Positions 1 through 5,471 of a stretch of DNA of 9,763 bases are shown here, piece after piece. The first letter of the stretch is position 1. The number at the start of each line of letters is the position of its first letter. The stretch comes from CAYMRB01 sp964392615. GTDB lineage: Bacteria; Planctomycetota; UBA8108. The notes beneath the pieces are model-generated. The model made no database searches. It saw only the letters and a list, made by a program, of their open reading frames with translations, and was not told the origin of the DNA. Position numbers and translations under genes: made by a program. The stretch covers positions 1 through 9,763 of the forward strand of contig CAYMRB010000390.1 in NCBI GenBank assembly GCA_964392615.1. The letters run 5' to 3'.

Positions 1-857
1 CCGAGTACGGCCCCGAACACGTCCCGGTGGTGATGTGTACGGTGACGAACAACGCGTGCGGCGGCCAGCCCGTCAGCCTTGAAAATCTGCGAGCGATTCG
101 CAAGGTCTGTGACCGCTGGGGCGTGCCGTTCTTCCTCGACGCGTGCCGCTTCGCCGAGAACGCGTGGTTCATCAAGCTGCGCGAGCCCGGCATGGCGAAC
201 CGTTCGGCACGCGAAATCGCGCGAGAGATGTTCGACCTCGCGGACGGAGCGACGATCAGCGCGAAGAAGGACGGCATCGTCAACATCGGCGGCCTCTTGT
301 TGCTGCGCGACGAGGATTTGCTGCGCGACGCCGGCAATCTGCTGATTCTGACCGAAGGCTATGTGACGTACGGCGGCCTGGCCGGACGCGACCTCGAAGC
401 GATGGCGCAGGGCTTCGAGGAAGTTCTCGACGAGGACTACCTCACATACCGGATCTCGAGCTCCGATTACGTCGGCCGTGCACTGCTTGAAGCGGAAGTC
501 CGCATCGTCGAGCCTCCGGGCGGTCATGCGGTGTACCTCGACGCGGCCGACTTCTGCCCCCACATTCCGCCCGAGCAGTTCCCCGGTCAGGCGCTCGTCG
601 TGGCGCTCTACCGGCATGCCGGCATTCGCGCGTGCGAGCTCGGCTCGGTGATGTTCGCCGGTCCGGGGCACGAGCCTCCGCCCCTCGAGCTCGTGCGGCT
701 CGCGTTTCCGCGGCGCGTCTACACGCAATCGCATATGGACTACGTCGTCGAGGCGATCACCGAGCTGCGCGCGAGCCGTCACGAGTTGCGCGGGCTGCGC
801 ATCGTCGAAGCACCGGCCGTCCTGCGCCACTTCTCGGCGCGATTCGAAGAGATCTGA
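1..857 (+). CDS. tnaA: Tryptophanase (tryptophan indole-lyase), C-terminal part; 5' end outside window
   Basis: PLP-dependent beta-eliminating lyase that splits L-tryptophan into indole, pyruvate and ammonia in the cytoplasm. The reading frame enters open at base 3, and 284 codons are visible before TGA at 855-857. The family is about 470 residues, so the N-terminal 40 percent is missing. Seen: TNNACGGQPVS near the visible start, DACRFAENAWFIK, the PLP-lysine motif SAKKD (Schiff-base Lys codon at 267-269), EGYVTYGGLAGRD and a GGHA motif. Two positions separate it from the sister enzyme tyrosine phenol-lyase. The Arg that binds the phenol hydroxyl there is Leu here (CELGS), and the Phe near the C terminus is His here (LRHFSARF), as in E. 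coli TnaA. These residue roles come from my knowledge of the two families. Some stretches (VNIGG, GGLAGRD) look more phenol-lyase-like, so substrate is likely but not proven. Confidence 0.9.
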   Translation, partial: EYGPEHVPVVMCTVTNNACGGQPVSLENLRAIRKVCDRWGVPFFLDACRFAENAWFIKLREPGMANRSAREIAREMFDLADGATISAKKDGIVNIGGLLLLRDEDLLRDAGNLLILTEGYVTYGGLAGRDLEAMAQGFEEVLDEDYLTYRISSSDYVGRALLEAEVRIVEPPGGHAVYLDAADFCPHIPPEQFPGQALVVALYRHAGIRACELGSVMFAGPGHEPPPLELVRLAFPRRVYTQSHMDYVVEAITELRASRHELRGLRIVEAPAVLRHFSARFEEI

Positions 858-884
858 GCGCGTCAGACGCCTCGAGCCGTTGAC

Positions 885-916
885 CGTCGACCGCGCCCTT
901 GCCTTTGCGGTCGGCG
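885..916 (+). terminator. 10-bp stem-loop downstream of tryptophanase
   Basis: Bases 885-894 pair with 907-916 as a 10-bp stem with one G-U pair and a 12-base loop. It starts 27 bases after the tryptophanase stop. The position suits a transcription terminator, but no T-run follows, so it may be a weak or Rho-assisted terminator, or an RNA-stabilising 3' structure. Its loop contains the -35-like box of the candidate promoter for the next gene, so it could also affect initiation there. A second, smaller hairpin (GCGT/ACGC, 860-870) lies just before it. Confidence 0.45.
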
Positions 917-928
917 TGCCTCTACGAT
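899..928 (+). promoter_or_regulatory. Candidate sigma70-type promoter for the FG-GAP protein gene
   Basis: TTGCCT at 899-904 and TACGAT at 923-928 are separated by 18 bases. Each matches four of six consensus positions. Transcription would begin near 935, giving a leader of about 40 bases before the ATG at 974. In such GC-rich DNA an A/T-containing box at the right distance stands out, but the match is imperfect and untested. Confidence 0.4.
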
Positions 929-962
929 AGCGGCGGCAGGAGAGCGGCAGCCGACTCAGAAC

Positions 963-966
963 GGAG
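963..966 (+). promoter_or_regulatory. Ribosome binding site fixing the start at 974
   Basis: GGAG lies 7 bases before ATG 974. This spacing and the signal peptide that begins there favour 974 over the in-frame TTG at 899. The TTG would put 25 extra residues ahead of the signal peptide and lies inside the candidate promoter. Confidence 0.7.
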
Positions 967-973
967 CACGAAC

Positions 974-3900
974 ATGGGCCGTCCGACGGGATTCGTCACC
1001 ACTGCACGGCGAGCGGCCGTGGTCCTCAGCGTGTCGTGGTGCGCGCTGGCGGGAGCGGTGCGCGCGGGCGACGGGGATGCAGAGGGGCCAGTGCTCGTGC
1101 CATTCGGCACACCGACGATCGCGACGATCGGCGCCGGCATGCCGGCTCACACCGCTGCGCTCGATCTCGGCGGTGATGGGCGGCTCGACCTCGTCGTGGT
1201 CGACGAGGTGAACGGTGCGACCCACGTTCTCATGGCGAACGCCGATCTGCCGGAGACGTTCCTGCCCGGCCCTCCTCTGCCAGGTGGTGGGAGGCTCGTC
1301 GTGACGGGCGACTTCGACGCCGACGCGCGCGATGATGTCGCGGAGGTCGATTCCACGCGTTCCGCGGTGCGCATACGCTTGCAGCTGGCTGACGGAACGC
1401 TCGGCGCTCCCTTCGAGCGCGTGATCGCTGCGGTGCCCACGCACCTCGCGATCGCCGAACTCGACGGTGACGACCGGCCCGAACTGGCCGTTGCGACCGG
1501 CGACGGCGTCACGATCCTGTTCCACGACGACGGCTTCTTCGATGCCCGCGAGGCGGTCGCGGCAGGCGAGAGCTTCGACTGGATCGTCGCGACCGACGTC
1601 GACGGCGATGACCGTGCCGATGTCGTCGCGGCGTCGCGGGCCGCAGCAGGTGTCACCGTCCTACGCAACGGTGGCGGCCTCGATTTCGATCAGACGTGGA
1701 TCGATGTCGGCGAACAGGCCAGGGCGATCGCAACGGCCGACTTCGACACGAACGGCACGGTCGACTTGGTCGTCGCTGGCAGAGAGTCGCTGTCACTGTG
1801 GGATGGCACGGGAGACGGCTCCTTCGGATTCCGTGCGCAGCTCGCCACGGGGACACACGACCACGTTGCCGCAGTGGACATGAATCGCGACGGCCGCGTC
1901 GATGTCGTGACGGGTCGGGCGGTTCTCGTCAACGCGGGCGACGGCTTCGTCGCCGGCGGCCCGGTCGCGGAATCGAATCAACAGCGGCGCAACGCTCGCT
2001 TCACCCTGGGCGACCTCGACGGCGATCGACGACCGGACCTGATCCGGTCGAGTCAGCTGCTGGGCCTCATCGCGCTTCGACGCAACGAAAGCGCGCTGGC
2101 CGAACGCGACTGCAACGACAACGGGCGTGCGGACGGTCTCGATATCGTCGACGGAACGAGCGCCGACTGCGACGGCAACCACGTGCCGGACGAGTGCGAC
2201 GTCGAAACCGGAGCGCGGACGGACTGCAATGAGAACGGCGTGCCGGACGCGTGCGAGCTCGAGGTCCTGCTCGAAATGGTTTCCGGCCCCGCGTTCGCCA
2301 GGACCTATCGCCCCTTCGACATCGCAGCGGCGGACTTCGACGGCGACGGATACTGTGACCTGGCGACGGGCAGCCTGAGTCCCTTTGACGACATCGCGGT
2401 GCTGTTCTCGGGGCCGGCTGGCGCGGTCGATCGCGTCGCGCACGCTTCTGTCGGCACGGAGCTCGGGAGCGTCGCGGCGGTCGACCTGAACGCCGACGGC
2501 GAGCCCGACATCGTCGGGACGGGACTCGGCATCCCGACGGCCTTCGTGCTGTGGAACGTAGGGGGCGGCTCGTTTGAGGCGATCCACACGATTCCTCTGC
2601 CGGGATGGCCGTCCGCTGCCATCGGGGCGGACGTCGACGGCGATGGACGCGATGATCTCGCCATCTCGATCAGCGGTAGTCAATGGTCCCCCGCGCGCGA
2701 GCTCGTCGTGCTGCGGAATACCGGCGGTGACGAGCCCGAACCGCTTGCACCCGTCACCGTCGGCGACTACCCGGTCGCCCTCGCTGCTGCGGATCTCGAC
2801 GCGGACGGTCAGTACGAGATCGTCACGGCGAGCGCCGCACTCGGGACCGTGTCGATCGTCGGATTCGACGATGGCGACCTCGTGGAGGAGGCCGAGATCT
2901 CCGTTCTCCTCCCCGCTCGGTCCGTCTCGGTCGCCGACGTCGATGGCGACGAACGTCTCGAGCTTGTCGTCGGAGTCGGCGATTTGGAGAACGCGGCGGT
3001 CGTCGTCGTGGATCCGGAGCTTCCGGATGCGCCGCCGTGGTCGACTCCGGTCGAGGGCGACCCGCAGGACCTCGCGGTCGTCGATCTCGACGGTGATGGC
3101 GCGCCGGACGTTCTGGCACCGAACGCTGCGGGATTGACCGTGCTGTGGAACCGCAGCGGCGTGTGGGATCCCGAACCCCTACAGCCGACGCCGACGGTGC
3201 TGGCGTCGATTCGTCGGCTGACGATTCACGACCTCGACGGCGACGGAGACGTCGACATCGCCGCGACGGACGAGGGCGCGCAGGGAGTGTGGATCTGGCG
3301 CAACGACGGTGCGCGACGGTTCACGCTGCGAGGCACGCCGATCGGATTGGGTAGCTCGGTCGATCTCGCTGCAGCCGACTTCGACGGCGACGGGGACACG
3401 GACGGCGCGCTCTTGAACCGCGGGCTCGCAACGGTCTCGTGGTTCGCGAACGAGCGCGGCGGCGAGGAGTTCATCCGGCGCGAGGTGTTCGACGTGCTGG
3501 CGCCGGGAGGTCGCCCGACCGCTCTAGCAGCCGGCGACGTGGACGGGGACGGTTCACAGGATCTCGCCGTCGCGGATCTCGTCGCCGCGCGCCTCGTCCT
3601 GCTACTGAGCGAGGGTGCGGGCGGATTCCGCAGACGCGAGCTGGTCGCGCCGACGGGGTTAGCGGACATCGTCCTTGCCGATCTCGATGGCGATCAGCGC
3701 GCGGAGATCGTCGCCGCCGGCGTCGATAGCGAGGTCATCGTCTTCTACTGGCGCGGCGCCGGCTTGGACCCCGTAGTGCGACGGGCCGCGGCGGCAGGGC
3801 CGATCTCCCAGGTGGTGGTCGCCGATCTCGACGCGGACGGCCGCAGCGATATCGTCGCGGTCAACCAAGACGGGTCGGTGACCACCGCGCAGGTCTTCGC

Positions 3901-4681
3901 CGGCGCCGACGACGGCGAGCTCCTGACGCCGAGGCTCGTCGAGCTCGGTGGCCTGCCCGCCGCGATCGCCGCGGTTGATCTCGACGATGACGGGTGGACC
4001 GACCTGGTCAGCGCGCAGCGACATCCTCAAACGATCGGGTGGCTGCGCAACGCCGGTGACGGTTCCTTCGAGCGCTCCCGGCACAGTTACTCGCGCAGGC
4101 CGCACGCATTGCTGCCGGCAGAGCTCGACGGACTGCCCGGTCACGACCTCGTCACAGTGGGTCAGCTGAACGAGGGCATCACGTTCGTGCTCGGGCGGGT
4201 TGACGCGCCTCGTCTGATTCCCGCTCCCGACGAACGAGTGGGAGCTGCGGTCGCCGCCGATTTCGACAGCGATGGGCTGGACGATCTCCTGTCGATTTCG
4301 CTGGCCGGGCGACTAACGATCCAGTCGAACCGCACGACCTCGGAGCGGGACCGCGACGGGGACGGAGTGATCGATCTCTGCGAGGTGAATCCGTTCCACC
4401 GCGGCGACGCGAACGCCGACGGCCGCGCTGACGTCTCCGACGCGGTGTTCCTGCTCGACTTCCTCTTCCTCGGGGGCAGTGCGCCGACGTGCATCGAATC
4501 GGCCGACGCCGACAACGGCGGTGGAGTCGACATCAGCGACGCGGTGTATGTGCTCGGCTTCCTGTTTCTCGGCGGGCCGCTCCCTGCCGCGCCGGGGCCG
4601 CCGCCCGAGGACTGCGGGTTCGATCCGGATCCGCCGGGTTCGTCGGGCGCTCTCGGGTGTGCCGAGTACGCGGGCTGCTGA
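974..4681 (+). CDS. Secreted FG-GAP/VCBS-repeat protein with Cys-rich Ca-binding linker and C-terminal dockerin-like tail
   Basis: Exported 1235-residue protein of unknown specific function. Residues 1-31 form a signal peptide: RR at 12-13, a hydrophobic core, and likely cleavage after VRA at 31. I count 21 calcium-loop motifs of the type DxDGDGxxDL that mark FG-GAP/VCBS beta-propeller blades. Seven fall in about residues 64-375 and fourteen in about 454-1115. Between them (379-430) lies a segment of three DCNxNG-type repeats with Cys pairs. After the last blade come a thrombospondin-3-like DRDGDGVIDLCE (from 1126) and two dockerin-like repeats (1144-1201), each ending FLFLGG. A Pro-rich stretch and a tail with Cys near and at the end (LGCAEYAGC) close the protein. 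In other proteins such propellers mediate adhesion or ligand binding, and calcium binding is expected from the loops. No catalytic domain is recognisable. It appears to be transcribed alone and ends 12 bases from the convergent aldolase gene. Cell-surface or extracellular location is inferred. Confidence 0.9.
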   Translation: MGRPTGFVTTARRAAVVLSVSWCALAGAVRAGDGDAEGPVLVPFGTPTIATIGAGMPAHTAALDLGGDGRLDLVVVDEVNGATHVLMANADLPETFLPGPPLPGGGRLVVTGDFDADARDDVAEVDSTRSAVRIRLQLADGTLGAPFERVIAAVPTHLAIAELDGDDRPELAVATGDGVTILFHDDGFFDAREAVAAGESFDWIVATDVDGDDRADVVAASRAAAGVTVLRNGGGLDFDQTWIDVGEQARAIATADFDTNGTVDLVVAGRESLSLWDGTGDGSFGFRAQLATGTHDHVAAVDMNRDGRVDVVTGRAVLVNAGDGFVAGGPVAESNQQRRNARFTLGDLDGDRRPDLIRSSQLLGLIALRRNESALAERDCNDNGRADGLDIVDGTSADCDGNHVPDECDVETGARTDCNENGVPDACELEVLLEMVSGPAFARTYRPFDIAAADFDGDGYCDLATGSLSPFDDIAVLFSGPAGAVDRVAHASVGTELGSVAAVDLNADGEPDIVGTGLGIPTAFVLWNVGGGSFEAIHTIPLPGWPSAAIGADVDGDGRDDLAISISGSQWSPARELVVLRNTGGDEPEPLAPVTVGDYPVALAAADLDADGQYEIVTASAALGTVSIVGFDDGDLVEEAEISVLLPARSVSVADVDGDERLELVVGVGDLENAAVVVVDPELPDAPPWSTPVEGDPQDLAVVDLDGDGAPDVLAPNAAGLTVLWNRSGVWDPEPLQPTPTVLASIRRLTIHDLDGDGDVDIAATDEGAQGVWIWRNDGARRFTLRGTPIGLGSSVDLAAADFDGDGDTDGALLNRGLATVSWFANERGGEEFIRREVFDVLAPGGRPTALAAGDVDGDGSQDLAVADLVAARLVLLLSEGAGGFRRRELVAPTGLADIVLADLDGDQRAEIVAAGVDSEVIVFYWRGAGLDPVVRRAAAAGPISQVVVADLDADGRSDIVAVNQDGSVTTAQVFAGADDGELLTPRLVELGGLPAAIAAVDLDDDGWTDLVSAQRHPQTIGWLRNAGDGSFERSRHSYSRRPHALLPAELDGLPGHDLVTVGQLNEGITFVLGRVDAPRLIPAPDERVGAAVAADFDSDGLDDLLSISLAGRLTIQSNRTTSERDRDGDGVIDLCEVNPFHRGDANADGRADVSDAVFLLDFLFLGGSAPTCIESADADNGGGVDISDAVYVLGFLFLGGPLPAAPGPPPEDCGFDPDPPGSSGALGCAEYAGC
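1163..2087 (+). repeat. First block of seven FG-GAP/VCBS calcium-loop repeats
   Basis: Seven successive motifs spaced roughly 40-55 codons apart, beginning DLGGDGRLDL (codon at 1163) and ending DLDGDRRPDL (codon at 2012). Seven equals the blade number of an integrin-alpha type beta-propeller. Several loops have lost an acidic ligand (DFDADARDD, DFDTNGTVD), so calcium occupancy may vary between blades. Confidence 0.75.
2108..2262 (+). repeat. Cys-containing DCNxNGxPDxC repeats between the propeller blocks
   Basis: Three copies of about 17-21 codons: DCNDNGRADGLDI, DCDGNHVPDECD and DCNENGVPDACE. Copies two and three keep both cysteines. The first has Leu where the second Cys would be (ADGLD). 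The pattern resembles thrombospondin type-3 calcium repeats and, as I recall, is frequent in planctomycete surface proteins. It probably forms a rigid calcium- and disulfide-stabilised spacer. Confidence 0.7.
2333..4316 (+). repeat. Second block of fourteen FG-GAP/VCBS calcium-loop repeats
   Basis: Fourteen motifs run from DFDGDGYCDL (codon at 2333) to DFDSDGLDDL (codon at 4259). One is degenerate (ELDGLPGHDL, near 4127) and two have Glu for the late Asp (DADGQYEI, DGDQRAEI). Fourteen is twice seven, so this block may fold as two further propellers. The repetition is at protein level; the DNA copies are diverged, so the expansion looks old. Confidence 0.7.
4403..4576 (+). repeat. Two dockerin-like calcium repeats ending FLFLGG
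   Basis: Repeat one begins GDANADGRADVSDAV (codon at 4403) and repeat two ADADNGGGVDISDAV (from 4502). Both end with FLFLGG. The paired loop-plus-helix layout is that of dockerin type I domains, with D/N calcium ligands at loop positions 1, 3, 5 and 12. No cohesin partner is present in the window. In planctomycetes this tail may serve attachment or sorting rather than cellulosome assembly; that is inference. Confidence 0.75.
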
Positions 4682-4693
4682 CGCGGTTCAGGT

Positions 4694-5368
4694 TCAGTAG
4701 GACTCGAGCTGCGCGAGCTCTTCGGGGGTGAATCTCTGCAGCGGCGTGTCGGCCCCCGACAGCAGGAATAGCCGGCATGCGAGCTCGAAGAACGTCGCGC
4801 GTTCGACCGCTTGCTCCGCGGTGTCCCCGATGACGAGCTGGCCGTGGTTGGCAAGCTGCACGACGCGAACGCCGGGCGTGCGCAGCGCGTCGACGACCGC
4901 GTCGGCGAGCGCGCCGCTTCCGGGAGGCAGATACGGCACGGTCGCGACGCGTCGAATGTACACGGGAAACTCGGGAATGACGTCGAGGGCAGGCGTCGGG
5001 CCCCCGCGACATGCGAGGACGGTCGCCGCTGGCGACTGGCAGTGAAGCACGGCGCCGACGGCCGCGAACTCGCGATAGACCGACGTGTGCATCGGCGTCT
5101 CGCGCGACGGGCGTCGCTCCCCGGCCGGCGGATCCGCCACGACGGCGCCGCCTGCGATCGAAACCGTCAAGACATCGTCCGCGCACAAGCGGCCGAGGCG
5201 GCTGCGCGCCGCGCTGATCGCGATCGCGCCCGCATCGATCCGCGCGCTGATATTGCCGCTCGTCGAGACGAGAAGGCCCTCTTCGCGCGCCTCGCGAGCG
5301 GCATCGACGAGCCGGGTCACCACGTCGGCAACTCGTGGCGCCCGAACATCCGGCGTCTCGGATTCCAT
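4694..5368 (-). CDS. Class II aldolase/adducin family protein with atypical metal site
   Basis: Cytosolic 224-residue protein, the usual size for this family (L-fuculose-1-phosphate aldolase, L-ribulose-5-phosphate 4-epimerase, MtnB). Seen: STSGNIS at 35-41 (family phosphate-loop motif), catalytic-type Glu90 in RETPMH, His109, and His175 in LANHGQLVIG. The family's HxH zinc pair is here His-Cys-Gln (109-111), so one expected zinc His is Gln111. The usual TPSG phosphate motif is replaced by SAARSRLG (52-59), and the usual SSE reads SRE (88-90). Substrate therefore cannot be assigned from fuculose or ribulose enzymes. ATG 5368 was chosen because GGAGAG precedes it by 8 bases and the length fits. 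An upstream in-frame ATG at 5452 would run across the neighbour's promoter. The gene is convergent with the FG-GAP gene and divergent from the kinase, so it is probably monocistronic. Confidence 0.85.
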   Translation of the reverse strand: MESETPDVRAPRVADVVTRLVDAAREAREEGLLVSTSGNISARIDAGAIAISAARSRLGRLCADDVLTVSIAGGAVVADPPAGERRPSRETPMHTSVYREFAAVGAVLHCQSPAATVLACRGGPTPALDVIPEFPVYIRRVATVPYLPPGSGALADAVVDALRTPGVRVVQLANHGQLVIGDTAEQAVERATFFELACRLFLLSGADTPLQRFTPEELAQLESY

Positions 5369-5376
5369 CGGTGTTT

Positions 5377-5382
5377 CTCTCC
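5377..5382 (-). promoter_or_regulatory. Ribosome binding site of the aldolase-family gene
   Basis: On the minus strand GGAGAG ends 8 bases before the ATG whose first base is 5368. It decides this start against the longer in-frame version beginning at 5452, which has no comparable site. I could not identify a convincing minus-strand promoter in the remaining 103-base divergent region. Confidence 0.65.
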
Positions 5383-5426
5383 GGTTCGCTTCCGCGCCCG
5401 CCGACACGGACGGAGAAGCCGGTGTC

Positions 5427-5435
5427 TGGTAAAAT
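5427..5435 (+). promoter_or_regulatory. Extended -10 promoter of the hybrid kinase gene
   Basis: TGGTAAAAT is a TGn extended -10 element with a five-of-six match to TATAAT, in otherwise GC-rich DNA. Start of transcription would fall near 5442, leaving a leader of about 30 bases. No good -35 box is visible at 17 bases upstream, which fits an extended -10 promoter. Proposed from sequence only. Confidence 0.5.
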
Positions 5436-5459
5436 CGCGCGGTCGAGGTCACCGCGAAC

Positions 5460-5466
5460 GGAAGAG
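5460..5466 (+). promoter_or_regulatory. Ribosome binding site for the GTG start at 5472
   Basis: GGAAGAG ends 5 bases before GTG 5472. It supports this non-ATG start; the next in-frame ATG (at 5529) lies inside the PAS domain and would remove its first strand. Confidence 0.6.
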
Positions 5467-5471
5467 TCTAC

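Noticed and set aside
899..973. TTG at 899 as start of the FG-GAP protein
   Set aside because: It would place 25 residues before a well-formed signal peptide, lies inside a promoter-like sequence, and ATG 974 has a good ribosome binding site.
974..1066. Twin-arginine (Tat) or lipoprotein signal on the FG-GAP protein
   Set aside because: Residues 12-13 are RR but the surrounding consensus (S-R-R-x-F-L-K) is absent. Cys23 is preceded by Trp, which does not fit a lipobox. An ordinary Sec signal fits better.
1793..2683. 296-codon minus-strand frame inside the FG-GAP gene
   Set aside because: It is the complement of repeated Asp/Gly/Val codons and translates to low-complexity Val/Arg/Asp sequence with no signal, motif or ribosome binding site that I can see.
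4706..4720. Perfect 5-bp inverted repeat GAGCT/AGCTC near the convergent gene ends, as a shared terminator
   Set aside because: The stem is short, there is no T-run on either side, and it lies within the aldolase coding sequence where GAGCTC is a common codon pair.
5369..5452. N-terminal extension of the aldolase-family protein to ATG 5452
   Set aside because: The added 28 residues resemble nothing in the family, overlap the TGGTAAAAT promoter of the divergent kinase, and the internal ATG 5368 has GGAGAG at good spacing.
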